Source: Pseudomonas sp. L5B5 (lineage in GTDB: Bacteria > Pseudomonadota > Gammaproteobacteria > Pseudomonadales > Pseudomonadaceae). Taken from it: DNA of 64,000 nt. The DNA is taken from assembly GCF_020520285.1 (NCBI RefSeq), contig NZ_CP084742.1, positions 1,116,001 to 1,180,000 of the forward strand, written 5' to 3'. A program made the translations under genes and the position numbers. Shown in pieces: positions 25,318-33,813 of this stretch (positions within the stretch are counted from its first letter, which is position 1; the number at the start of each line of letters is the position of its first letter). Under the pieces are notes generated by a model, which saw only the letters and a program-made list of their open reading frames with translations, made no database searches and was not told where the DNA came from.

Positions 25318-26919
25318 ATGACGGCCTCCGCTCCTATAGACACTACGGGCCTGCTCACCATATTGGGAGTCATCGCCGCGGTGTGGGCGCTCATCTCTCC
25401 CACTAACCGACTCCGGCTTCGCTTCTGCACGACCTGGGTGGATTGGGTCGTGGGTGGGTCAGTGCTTTGTCTTGTCCACTACTTGGTGTTCGCCCCGGCC
25501 TTGGTGCAACTTGGGCTGTACTACAGCTTGGGGCCTTGGAAATGGGGGCTCGACAGTTCCAGTGCGGTGTATCTGCTGCTGCTCTCGGTGGCGCTCTACT
25601 TCTTTTGGCGAACACGCTTTCCGACACTGGCCCGAGGGCGAGTTCACGTCTTTCGTGAGCTGATCGAAAATCTGCACCTGACGAAACGCTACGACGAGCT
25701 GGTGCTGCTGGTCGAACCCCAACTGCCGACACTCATTTCCCTGACCCAGCAACAGTCTTGGCTGGTGTGCTGGATCGAAAACCGGGGCAATTCCAAGAGT
25801 GAACTGGCTGCGCTCCTGCGTGGGGAAGCCCCTAAGTCCCCTTCAGCCTGGCGCAAACAGTGGCGCCGCGTGTTTCAAACATTGAAATCAAGATGCGCGG
25901 AGCGAGACCAGGCCAGCCTACATGCCCGGGAGATCCTGTTGAATCTGCTCACCTCACCTGACTTGATCGTTCACTTGGCACAGGCGCACCCACATTTCTG
26001 CCTAAAACTGCTGAAGACTGACGAAGCAATACGCTCCGACTTCATAGCGCATTACATCGAAGCATTGCTGGACGCGCCGGGAAGCCGTCTCTATGTCGAG
26101 CTGAAAAACAATCAAAATCTAAATGGTGGAAGCCGCTTGTATCTGCCGGAAAGCAATCGGTTACTTCGCTTTTTCTTCGCTGATGCAGCCAGGGCGGTGA
26201 AGAACGGCTTGGAGGCGGCAATAGGTGACTCAGTATGCCGCCGCTTGGATGAAGACCGGAATTTGGCCGAGAAGCTTAACCAGCCGCTGGGCTCCTACCA
26301 GCAGAGTGGGCGGTTTCGCTGTCCAATCAATTCCGGCATCACGCTCTTTGAGATCATGGTGCACGAAGGCATCCATCAGGGACTCCAAGACCATATGTGG
26401 CTGCACTACTTTGACGACTTCGCCGAAAAGATCCTCAAGCAAATGTCCGGGCCACCCGACGAAGATGCCTATCAGGAGTGGCCGACGCCCTTTCACTACA
26501 TCCTCTATCGCCTCGTCAGCATCGCCACGGATTGGGCTGAGCAGTGCGCGCGGATGGATGACTCTGAAATCCCGCAGGCAACGCTTTCTGCCGGTAATTT
26601 TGATCGCCACTACATCTCCAAAGAAGCTACTAAGGTGCTTGGCGCAATGCTGCAAGACATCATTCCGAGTGAGAAGCTATCTGCTTCCTTCAAGACGTAT
26701 CTGCTAGAAGTCGCCATTCGCAGCCATGTGCAACTCCAGAGCGATCCGAAGATGGCAGATGTTGCGGCGTCATTCCTGACCGCCGTGATCCAGGGGGCCA
26801 ACTTGCCAACGAAGGTCGCCTACCGGCAAGAGCTTCGGAATGTATTCGGAAGTTTAGATCACGTTCTGAGGGGCAACGCATCTGCCTTCGAAACAGCGCT
26901 GGATGCCTCCCTGCCTTGA
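25318..26919 (+). CDS. Membrane-anchored hypothetical protein (533 aa)
   Basis: Three probable N-terminal membrane helices (about 8-27, 42-66, 82-99) are followed by a large soluble helical domain. No family recognised. A HEGIH sequence (MVHEGIHQGL, about residue 346) has the HExxH spacing of zinc peptidases, but supporting ligands are not obvious and it may be chance. Position 153 bases downstream of trlF in the same direction suggests a functional partner; if so, it would place the TrlF system at the membrane. Confidence 0.65.
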   Translation: MTASAPIDTTGLLTILGVIAAVWALISPTNRLRLRFCTTWVDWVVGGSVLCLVHYLVFAPALVQLGLYYSLGPWKWGLDSSSAVYLLLLSVALYFFWRTRFPTLARGRVHVFRELIENLHLTKRYDELVLLVEPQLPTLISLTQQQSWLVCWIENRGNSKSELAALLRGEAPKSPSAWRKQWRRVFQTLKSRCAERDQASLHAREILLNLLTSPDLIVHLAQAHPHFCLKLLKTDEAIRSDFIAHYIEALLDAPGSRLYVELKNNQNLNGGSRLYLPESNRLLRFFFADAARAVKNGLEAAIGDSVCRRLDEDRNLAEKLNQPLGSYQQSGRFRCPINSGITLFEIMVHEGIHQGLQDHMWLHYFDDFAEKILKQMSGPPDEDAYQEWPTPFHYILYRLVSIATDWAEQCARMDDSEIPQATLSAGNFDRHYISKEATKVLGAMLQDIIPSEKLSASFKTYLLEVAIRSHVQLQSDPKMADVAASFLTAVIQGANLPTKVAYRQELRNVFGSLDHVLRGNASAFETALDASLP

Positions 26920-26991
26920 CCCTCTACTGCGCTCAGGTGTCCGCCGCACGGGGGTGGGCCGTGATGGTGGATGACACCAGAGTTGAATCAC

Positions 26992-28083
26992 TCATTCGGC
27001 ATGTCGGACGTTGGCTGTAGCTACTACTTGATTGAGGCCATAGCCTCTTCGCTCATCGCCCTCGTCAATGAGTCGCATCATGGCCTCGCGCAGTTCGCTC
27101 GACACGGGTGTGCTGGCGTCCGTGTCGCGAAAGTAGCGCATCACGGTGCCCGCAACGATGTCGGCCAGCTGCACGCCGATGGCCTCATGCGATTGCGCAA
27201 ACTCGATGCTGGCTTCTTCCTCGAACCGGTAGTCAGACTGCGGGGTGTAGGGCAGATCCACGGAGCGGCTCAGGTTTTCGGCCGTCATTTTTCCCTGGCG
27301 CAGAATGTTCTCCACCTCCAATTGCTGGTCGTGTACCAAGCGGATGCCGGCCAAGCGCTTGCTGTAATAGCGATTCATCCTGGCATAGATACTCGTAAAT
27401 GACGTCAGGTTCGGCAACATCCAGACCTGTTTCGCATGTTTGTTGAGATCGGGGGGCGGAAGAAACCGCGACCAAGCCTCGCTACCGTTATCACGTTGCT
27501 CGCCGTATTCGGCTTCAGCCTCCTGCACCATGTGGGCAATGCCTTCCGCGATTTGCATGGCCGATCCGGTGTAGCCCAGATCTGTAGCCATGTCGCGCAG
27601 CACGGCGAATGAGGCGCGGAGCGTCGTGTCACCCGGCGCCAGGCACGAGGCGACGAATGTATCGAGGACGCGTTCGGACGCGTGAAAGTACAGGAAGTCT
27701 GCCACCGTGTTCTTGATGAAGTGGAGCTTTACCGACTCGGTATAGCCAAGGCATGCTGGCAAGAGTTGGAACGAGGTGATGCTGGTGCAGATAAAAAAAC
27801 GCTTGTCGACCACCTCGATGAAAAGCGGAGCGCGCTGATCAAGCAATCCATGGATGACTTCGGCCGAAAATCTTGGCTTGGCTGTCAGCGACTTAGACTT
27901 GAGTTCGCCGGCAGAAATGCGGTGACGGCTTCGCAGCTCATTGATGCGATCGTCCCAGTCATGACCGTCCTCAAGACCAATGCCGGCCAGGGCAAAGTAG
28001 GGCTGGCCCTTGAAGTCGTAAGCATTGCCGCTGTTGATCATGTCCCCGCTGTGGCCGCTTTCATCAATATAGACGGTGGTCAT
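26992..28083 (-). CDS. DUF3800 domain protein
   Basis: A 363-residue protein starting MTTVYIDESGHSGD, the signature of DUF3800 (RNase H-like fold with acidic active-site residues). The C-terminal EAIGVQLADIVAGTVMRYF holds the conserved QLADxVA with the second catalytic Asp. DUF3800 proteins are common next to mobile elements and phage-defence genes; the activity is thought to be nucleolytic but is not established. It is transcribed alone, divergent from the four-gene operon at 28330. Confidence 0.85.
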   Translation of the reverse strand: MTTVYIDESGHSGDMINSGNAYDFKGQPYFALAGIGLEDGHDWDDRINELRSRHRISAGELKSKSLTAKPRFSAEVIHGLLDQRAPLFIEVVDKRFFICTSITSFQLLPACLGYTESVKLHFIKNTVADFLYFHASERVLDTFVASCLAPGDTTLRASFAVLRDMATDLGYTGSAMQIAEGIAHMVQEAEAEYGEQRDNGSEAWSRFLPPPDLNKHAKQVWMLPNLTSFTSIYARMNRYYSKRLAGIRLVHDQQLEVENILRQGKMTAENLSRSVDLPYTPQSDYRFEEEASIEFAQSHEAIGVQLADIVAGTVMRYFRDTDASTPVSSELREAMMRLIDEGDERRGYGLNQVVATANVRHAE

Positions 28084-28158
28084 TTTCTGTCCCTAAAATG
28101 ATTCGCCTTTAGATATATAGCGCATTCTGAACGCGCGCTCGACCTAGTGTTAAGGATC

Positions 28159-28180
28159 GGGCGCGTCTGCGCCTTCCTTT
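28159..28180 (+). other. Terminator-like hairpin in the leader of the 28330 operon
   Basis: GGCGC/GCGCC stem with loop GTCT followed by TTCCTTT, about 150 bases upstream of the first operon gene and on the same strand. It may be an attenuator or a relic. Confidence 0.35.
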
Positions 28181-28329
28181 GAGCTGGCGGCTTTGGGTGT
28201 CTTCCTGCCACCTCTGCAGAACGTCAATGTCCCGTTGCAGGGAAGAACGACTCTTTGATCAAAGTGCGCCAAAGTGCCTGCTGATCCGTTGATTCAACTG
28301 TCTTTGACCATGAGGTCGGTGCGCTGCCA

Positions 28330-29766
28330 ATGCTAGAAATCTCCCCAATCAGCCAGCGCCAATTCGAGCTCTATGCCCTGTCGCTCGAACACGGTCCCAA
28401 TTTCGACCCCGCGCATATTTTCAGTGCCTATCAGGCCGGAACTGGTGGCGTAACCGGCTGCATTCTTCTTGATCCGGACACAGGAGCTTTCACATATCTG
28501 GCCATGCGCCGCCGCATCGACCACTGTTGGATCAAAGTAGATGAAAGCGGGCCCTACTCCACACCCGAGGCTGCACTAGAGCGACTCACCGTCGCTATGC
28601 GTGCCAGTGATCCACCGGAACCATTGCCGCCAGGAGTCAGGCGTCGCCCGCATTTGCTGAAACCGGGGCCGCGTGGGACTTCTCCAGAGTTCCAGCTGCT
28701 GACAACCACGATCAACCATCTGCCGGCGCTCATGGCGGTCGGCGAATGCTACCTCGCGCTTCCCAACCCCGACGCCAATTTCGCCTCAGATTTTCAAACC
28801 AACAACTTCGCGTCCCGTCTGTTCGAGCTCTACCTTTTCAGCTGCTTTCGTGAGCAGGGTTTGAACGTCCGACAAGACCATGTCTCTCCCGACTTCTTGA
28901 TCGAGAAGGAAGGTAACGCATGCTGGATTGAGGCAGTTACAGCAAACTCCGAGCTTCCACGCGCCGGCGGCATAGGGAAATGGGTTCATGCCCCAAAGGA
29001 TCGCATTGAACGGCTCACAGGCAACCCGGCAGAACGATTCGCAAAGACGCTGCGCGGCAAGCTCCAGCGTAACTATCATGAACTGGGCCATGTAAAAGGA
29101 CAGCCGTTCGCCTTAGCGATCGCCGACTTCCATGATTTCGGCTCCATGGTTTGGAGCCGCGAGGCTCTTCCCACCTACCTTTACGGCTTACGCGCGGACG
29201 TCACCGGAGATGGCACTGATCGTCGCTCGATTGGAGTGCCGATCTCAAATCTGACGGGCCAACACAGCATTCCTGCTGGGCTCTTCCGCGACCCAAATTT
29301 CGCACACCTCTCGGCCGTCATCTTCAGTAATTCTGCAACGCTTGCCAAATTCAACCGCATGGGTTTCTTGGCAGGATGGCGACCGCCCGGGCTGACGATG
29401 ATCAGGCGCGGCATTCTCTTCGACCGAACTCCGGGCGCACTAGAGCCTATCGATTTCAACCTTGCCGTCGACAGTGCCGAATACCAAGCACTCTGGCCGT
29501 GGGGCGAAGCTTGGTGTCAGGAACTGGAAGTGTTTCACAACCCATTGGCAACACATCCCATCCCGTTTGATCTCATCCCCGGCGCGACCCACTGGTTTGA
29601 ACGCGATGGCGACATCGAATGCAGCACGATTTGGGCGAACTCAGTCATCTCATCGGTCACTCATCTACAGATGGACGGCAAACCCGCTGTGACGAGCAAG
29701 CCGCGTGACCGTCGCCAACCACCTGCCCCCCACGAGCACAGAATAGACAACGACAATGACGAATGA
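28330..29766 (+). CDS. PD-(D/E)xK-like nuclease-type protein (478 aa)
   Basis: Not a named family to me. The centre has FASRLFELYLFSCFREQGLN, then VSPDFLIEKEGNACWIEAVT, matching the E ... PD ... (D/E)xK-type core of restriction-endonuclease-like folds (Glu in FELYL, Asp in SPDF, Glu in WIEAVT; the Lys position is Thr/Ala-like and so atypical). Residues 1-110 and 290-478 are unassigned. First gene of a compact operon; its last 11 bases overlap the next gene. A nucleic-acid effector role is an inference. Confidence 0.6.
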   Translation: MLEISPISQRQFELYALSLEHGPNFDPAHIFSAYQAGTGGVTGCILLDPDTGAFTYLAMRRRIDHCWIKVDESGPYSTPEAALERLTVAMRASDPPEPLPPGVRRRPHLLKPGPRGTSPEFQLLTTTINHLPALMAVGECYLALPNPDANFASDFQTNNFASRLFELYLFSCFREQGLNVRQDHVSPDFLIEKEGNACWIEAVTANSELPRAGGIGKWVHAPKDRIERLTGNPAERFAKTLRGKLQRNYHELGHVKGQPFALAIADFHDFGSMVWSREALPTYLYGLRADVTGDGTDRRSIGVPISNLTGQHSIPAGLFRDPNFAHLSAVIFSNSATLAKFNRMGFLAGWRPPGLTMIRRGILFDRTPGALEPIDFNLAVDSAEYQALWPWGEAWCQELEVFHNPLATHPIPFDLIPGATHWFERDGDIECSTIWANSVISSVTHLQMDGKPAVTSKPRDRRQPPAPHEHRIDNDNDE

Positions 29767-30679
29767 GCCATCTGACCGGACGATCATCCTACATCTCCTC
29801 CGCGGCGCCGTGCCCGAGCGAGCCGATGAAATAAGCGGTCTTTGGAGCCAATACGGCCATGCCGTCGAGATCGCGCCAAGTAAAAAGGGCGTGACGATGA
29901 ATGCCAACGAGAAACGTATCCAGTTCGACACTAAGACGATCGACTTGTTCTGGCTACTTGGTTTCAGCTCGTGGCGGGCCATCGAAGTGTACGCACCAGC
30001 CTTAGTTGTCGCGACATCCAACGGGTTACCGCTCGACCAAGCCCTCAGTGTCGATGAAGAACGCGGCCAATATGAATTCGACTACAAGCAGCGCATCGCC
30101 GCCGCCCAGTCGCTCATCACAGCCGAACAGACCTCAGACGTATCCTGGCCGATGGACATCCCCCTGCCGAGCGCCGACCGTGATGGCCTGGGCAACATTC
30201 AGCACATGGCGGCATTCGACCTTGTTGCGCTCGCCTTGGCCTTCGCCCTGCTACACGAATTCCAGCACGTAATGTTCTGCGCCGACAAACGCGCGCCCTC
30301 TACGCGACCTGAAGAGGAAATCGCCTGCGACACCTATGCCCGAACTTTCATGACAAGCGAGCTCGCCGCCTATGCGAAGGTACACGGACACGATTTCGCC
30401 CAGGTCCAGAACAAGCGCGCGATGGGCATCACGCTCGCCGCCGTTGTCGTTCATGCGATGACGCCGCCCCATGCACGTTGGGGCGATAGCGAATACCCAC
30501 CGATCAACGAACGGCTGACAGCAATGATCCGTGGCTACACTTTGCCAGCCGATTCATCATTCTGGGCCTTCACGGCCTGTGTCCTAATCGCGCTAATGCG
30601 GCAGGAAAACCGTCCGCTCGACATTGTCGCCTACTCGAACAAAGAAATGGTCGAAATGCTGCTCGACCGGCTCGGTTGA
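29756..30679 (+). CDS. Lit-like (U49-type) metallopeptidase
   Basis: A 307-residue protein with LLHEFQHVMF (HExxH, about residues 166-172) and the downstream EEEIACDTYARTFM (third ligand Glu and Asp), the pattern of Lit/peptidase U49 and related zinc peptidases. Lit of E. coli cleaves elongation factor Tu when triggered by a T4 protein and so aborts infection. Here the surrounding genes encode nuclease-like products, which supports a phage-exclusion role. It starts inside the previous gene (11-base overlap), so it is translationally coupled. Confidence 0.72.
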   Translation: MTNEPSDRTIILHLLRGAVPERADEISGLWSQYGHAVEIAPSKKGVTMNANEKRIQFDTKTIDLFWLLGFSSWRAIEVYAPALVVATSNGLPLDQALSVDEERGQYEFDYKQRIAAAQSLITAEQTSDVSWPMDIPLPSADRDGLGNIQHMAAFDLVALALAFALLHEFQHVMFCADKRAPSTRPEEEIACDTYARTFMTSELAAYAKVHGHDFAQVQNKRAMGITLAAVVVHAMTPPHARWGDSEYPPINERLTAMIRGYTLPADSSFWAFTACVLIALMRQENRPLDIVAYSNKEMVEMLLDRLG

Positions 30680-30697
30680 AGGCCTAGGGGAAATAAG

Positions 30698-31201
30698 ATG
30701 CCGGTCTATTTCATTGGTGAAGATGAAAACGGATGCTCTCCTATCAAGATCGGGGTCGCGAAGAACATCGAGGAGCGTAAGCGCAATCTCCAGACTGGTA
30801 ACCCTCTTGATCTGAAACTGCTTGGATGGATCGAAGTAGCCGATGCCTTTCAGCTTGAACGCCAGCTTCATCAGCATTTCGAGTCGACCCATGTGCGCGG
30901 CGAGTGGTTCGCAATCGAGCCTGCAGAGATCTTGCCCATTCTCATGCGCGCTGGCCTAGACGGATTTGTCGCCAAGAACGCTGATGCGTTCCAGGTCATT
31001 GGCTATGACCGTGACGCTGTGCCGGAGTATCTTGGGGTATGGGAATGGGGCGACCTTGAGATCTATGAATGTTGCCCCTACTGCGGCTGCCTGTGCGGCA
31101 TGCACTTTCAAGATGCATCACAGATGTACCACTGTCTGAACTGCGACACGCTAACGGACTTTTCGGACTTGGACCCACGCAACGAAGACTTGGACGACTG
31201 A
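30698..31201 (+). CDS. GIY-YIG-type nuclease (Mug113/T5orf172-like)
   Basis: A 167-residue protein. Residues 1-85 read VYFIGEDENGCSPIKIGVAK, then RKRNLQTGNPLDLKLLGWIE, ERQLHQHFESTHVRGEWFAI, which is the T5orf172/Mug113 form of the GIY-YIG fold (Tyr, Lys-Ile-Gly, Arg, His-x-x-Phe, Glu). The C-terminal part carries CCPYCGC ... CLNCD, a zinc-ribbon-like pair. GGGGAAATAAG before the ATG gives a ribosome-binding site. Third gene of the operon, 3 bases before the next. Confidence 0.75.
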   Translation: MPVYFIGEDENGCSPIKIGVAKNIEERKRNLQTGNPLDLKLLGWIEVADAFQLERQLHQHFESTHVRGEWFAIEPAEILPILMRAGLDGFVAKNADAFQVIGYDRDAVPEYLGVWEWGDLEIYECCPYCGCLCGMHFQDASQMYHCLNCDTLTDFSDLDPRNEDLDD

Positions 31202-31204
31202 GCC

Positions 31205-31723
31205 ATGACTGACAAGGAACTTAGTGCAAGTGAACAATGGCTTGAAGCCCGAGCCCCCGGCTTTCGGCGCCTACCAGATCTTGATCGCCGCGTCATATTC
31301 GACTTCGCCTTTCTTTGGAGTCTTTTCGAGGCACAGATCATGGAGAACCACGCCCGGACTGATCGCATCCGCGATCGAATCGATGCCTGGACTTTGGACG
31401 GAACGCTAGGAGCTGAGCTCTACGAGGGGGAGCTTGCCTATTTTCGGAATCGTTACTATGCCGACGGTGAATTGACTCACCATTTCCCGCACTTGAAACT
31501 CCGGCCCTCAGACCACCTTGGTCTCGTTCAGGAGGTTGTTGAAGGGGTGAACGACACCCCACGCGACCGAATGTTAGCTCTCCTGATGATCGTCTGGCGC
31601 CTACGCAACAATCTCTTCCACGGCGAAAAATGGGCCTATGAGCTTCGCGATCAGCGCGAGAACTTCAGTCATGCGAACAGCGTTTTGATGCGAATACTCG
31701 AACGCCATGGCCGGCTCGGCTAA
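31205..31723 (+). CDS. HEPN-like protein with RxxxxH motif
   Basis: A 172-residue, all-helical protein. VWRLRNNLFHGEKWA carries R-x4-H, the catalytic motif of HEPN ribonucleases, placed in a helix near the C-terminus as in that superfamily. Many abortive-infection and toxin systems use HEPN RNases. Last gene of the operon, 3 bases after the GIY-YIG gene. The family cannot be confirmed by eye, but the RNNLFH signature is typical. Confidence 0.65.
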   Translation: MTDKELSASEQWLEARAPGFRRLPDLDRRVIFDFAFLWSLFEAQIMENHARTDRIRDRIDAWTLDGTLGAELYEGELAYFRNRYYADGELTHHFPHLKLRPSDHLGLVQEVVEGVNDTPRDRMLALLMIVWRLRNNLFHGEKWAYELRDQRENFSHANSVLMRILERHGRLG

Positions 31724-31845
31724 CAGTCCAGCCGCCCTTGAAGACCGTTCCCTAGCCAAGTTGAACCGGTCCCTCGCGCTCGATCCAGGCTTCAGAATTC
31801 CCGAATGCGCAATGGGGAACCGTAAGCCTAGTGTGGCCTACGCGG

Positions 31846-32466
31846 CTATTTCGGGTCGCCCTTCTTAAATCCCCTGTCCCCTGCCATAAAGGCCTCCAGC
31901 ATGTACGGAATGAGAGTCGCCGCATCGACGGTCTCGCCATACGCTTGACCGTATAATGCCGCATAGCGGTCCAAGTCGGCTTTCAATCTCGCTGGGCACA
32001 TGATGGTCAGCTTGACGCTCTCGGTCTTGGGGAGCGGCCCCAGCCGCAGCTTGCGCGATGTGGTCATCTTGATATCCCCCCGATCGAAGAACAGAGGCTG
32101 ATACGGCCTCAGAATCAGATCGCGATTGACGATGACGCGGACCGGCAATCCGGGACGCTCAGTCAGCGTTGGCTGGATGCTGAGGTTGCGTCGGGTCATC
32201 TCCTGCCCGACCTCATTCACGCTGTCCTGCATGCTGTCACGCCCTGCGACGATGACGCGATCACCGTTTTGGCGATTCTCCAGTGCGGCCAACTCCGCGC
32301 CAACACCCAGCAATGTCGTCAACGCGGCACCTGCAAAGATACGATCCCAGTGCCAATCGACACCATCCTCAAGGCCAGCGTAACCAGCCGGATCAGTGAC
32401 CGCTAGGTTGTCGAGCGCGAGCGAAGAAGTGTCCGGCAAAATGATGCGACTCCATACCATCTGCAC
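31846..32466 (-). CDS. trbI: TrbI C-terminus fused to DUF2274 (conjugation remnant)
   Basis: The first about 130 residues are the C-terminus of TrbI/VirB10 of a conjugative transfer system (SLALDNLAVTDPAGYAGLED, NVGAxxA-type membrane-pore region, PVRVIVNRDLILRPYQPLFF). The frame then continues without a stop into DUF2274 (MTTSRKLRLGPLPKTESVKL, LIPYMLEAFMAGDRGF). The two are separate ORFs in intact ICE trb clusters. The N-terminal three-quarters of TrbI is missing. This shows that a conjugative element once lay here; the product is unlikely to work. Confidence 0.75.
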   Translation of the reverse strand: MQMVWSRIILPDTSSLALDNLAVTDPAGYAGLEDGVDWHWDRIFAGAALTTLLGVGAELAALENRQNGDRVIVAGRDSMQDSVNEVGQEMTRRNLSIQPTLTERPGLPVRVIVNRDLILRPYQPLFFDRGDIKMTTSRKLRLGPLPKTESVKLTIMCPARLKADLDRYAALYGQAYGETVDAATLIPYMLEAFMAGDRGFKKGDPK

Positions 32467-32835
32467 GCGGCTCGACCAACTCGGAATGTAGCGAGTCAGA
32501 AGGCACGATCACCAAGGCCGTGGCCATCCGCGTGACGAGCCGTAGTCCGAGCATGGCCTGATTCATTCCCACTCAACCGGCATGACTGTCGCGGCATTCG
32601 TAGCCGGTGCCATCACTGTCACGAGCGCGACGCACAGCTCGCCTAGCTACGGCTCACGTAGACCAGCCGCCTGGGTTTGCCGAGCAGCGATCAAGTTGAA
32701 AATGATAGATGCGCAAGGACGCTGTACGGTCCTAAAGTGCGCTTGATGCCCTGCCCTGGGCAACCAATCATCAGGCATGCTCCGAACAAGCCGACTGGCG
32801 TACACTGAAAACCGTGGAAGTCCATCATGCTCCGC
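32467..32835. other. Scrambled junction at right end of island
   Basis: About 370 bases between the trbI remnant and repeat X with only fragmentary frames on the minus strand. Probably a deletion joint of an integrative element. Confidence 0.4.
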
Positions 32836-33058
32836 ATCAGAAATCGCCATTCTCGATCGCTCGCGCACCCGGTTCGAATGGGGGCACAATTGGGGGCATA
32901 ATTAGTTTTTTTCTGGTTGTAAATACCGTGCTAGAGCGGAGTCAAAATGTTTTTTGGCGACCCCGACAGTCTCTAGGGGTCGTCGGCCAGGCTGTTTATC
33001 TGATCATTTTTGCCTTTCCACAAACCATGGAGCTCCATTCACTTCCAGTGGACCGGTA
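32836..33058 (+). repeat. Island-flanking direct repeat X, right copy
   Basis: Counterpart of 14061-14285: tandem GGGGGCA units near 32880-32900 and the shared 20-base block (32941-32960). Direct orientation relative to the left copy; 18,775 bases between the blocks. Confidence 0.6.
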
Positions 33059-33108
33059 CGACACAGTTCGTCAGATGCAAATCCCAAACGATGGGCTCGC
33101 CGGCAAAA

Positions 33109-33123
33109 TGGCATAATATGCCA
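33109..33123. promoter_or_regulatory. ParD-type operator, copy B
   Basis: The same 15-base palindrome TGGCATAATATGCCA as in copy A, 40 bases upstream of the antitoxin ATG at 33164. Confidence 0.7.
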
Positions 33124-33163
33124 ATGATGGAAACAGACTGTTTGCCGAAAGCTGGAGCTCATT

Positions 33164-33454
33164 ATGGCGACGCGAAACGTTGTGCTCACCCCTCACCAGG
33201 AACAGGTTATCCATGACCTAGTACAGTCCGGCCGTTATCAGAATGCCAGTGAAGTAATGCGAGAAGGTTTGCGTTTATTGGAACAGCGCATCGCCGAAGA
33301 CGACGCCAAAATCGAGGCACTGCGCCGGGCGACCTCGATCGGCATCATGGATCTTGAGCACGGGCGCTTTACTCAGTTGAACGAAGGGGATCTGGAGCAC
33401 TACCTTGAGGGCTTGAGCCTGGAGGCCACTATCCCCGAGAGAGATAATCACTGA
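33164..33454 (+). CDS. parD: ParD-family antitoxin, copy B
   Basis: A 96-residue ribbon-helix-helix antitoxin with the same N-terminal MATRNVVLTPHQEQVIHDLV and ASEVMREGLRLLEQ motifs as copy A. ATG preceded by GGAG 7 bases away. It lies 2 bases before its toxin. Thirteen substitutions from copy A are spread over the length, so the copies are not a recent duplication and may have separate specificity despite identical operator palindromes, which invites cross-regulation. Confidence 0.92.
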   Translation: MATRNVVLTPHQEQVIHDLVQSGRYQNASEVMREGLRLLEQRIAEDDAKIEALRRATSIGIMDLEHGRFTQLNEGDLEHYLEGLSLEATIPERDNH

Positions 33455-33456
33455 AC

Positions 33457-33813
33457 ATGCCGCAGTATCGGATTACCAACGCGGCGCGCGCCGACATTGT
33501 CGACATCCTCAGGCTCTCCCAGACGCAGTTCGGCGATCAAGCACGCCAGCGCTACCAGGCGCTGATCCTCGCGGCGCTGCAAGCTCTTGCCGGCACGCCT
33601 TATCGCATTGGCAGCCACGACCGCGATGAACTCACTCCGGGCCTTCGCAGCTATCACCTCATCTATTCACGCCAGCAGGCCAAGCACCCTCATAGGACGG
33701 TCAAGAGTCCACGCCATATCGTGTTCTATCGGGTGGCAAACGACGGCGTGATCGAGGTCGTCAGACTCCTTCATGACGCCATGGACGTGCAGGTGCACTT
33801 GCCTGATGAATGA
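33457..33813 (+). CDS. parE: ParE/RelE-superfamily toxin, copy B
   Basis: A 118-residue toxin homologous to copy A along its whole length, with RADIVDILRLSQTQFGDQAR, RSYHLIYSR and RHIVFYRVA preserved and about 19 substitutions. Core ParE fold positions are unchanged, so both could be active. Confidence 0.9.
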   Translation: MPQYRITNAARADIVDILRLSQTQFGDQARQRYQALILAALQALAGTPYRIGSHDRDELTPGLRSYHLIYSRQQAKHPHRTVKSPRHIVFYRVANDGVIEVVRLLHDAMDVQVHLPDE

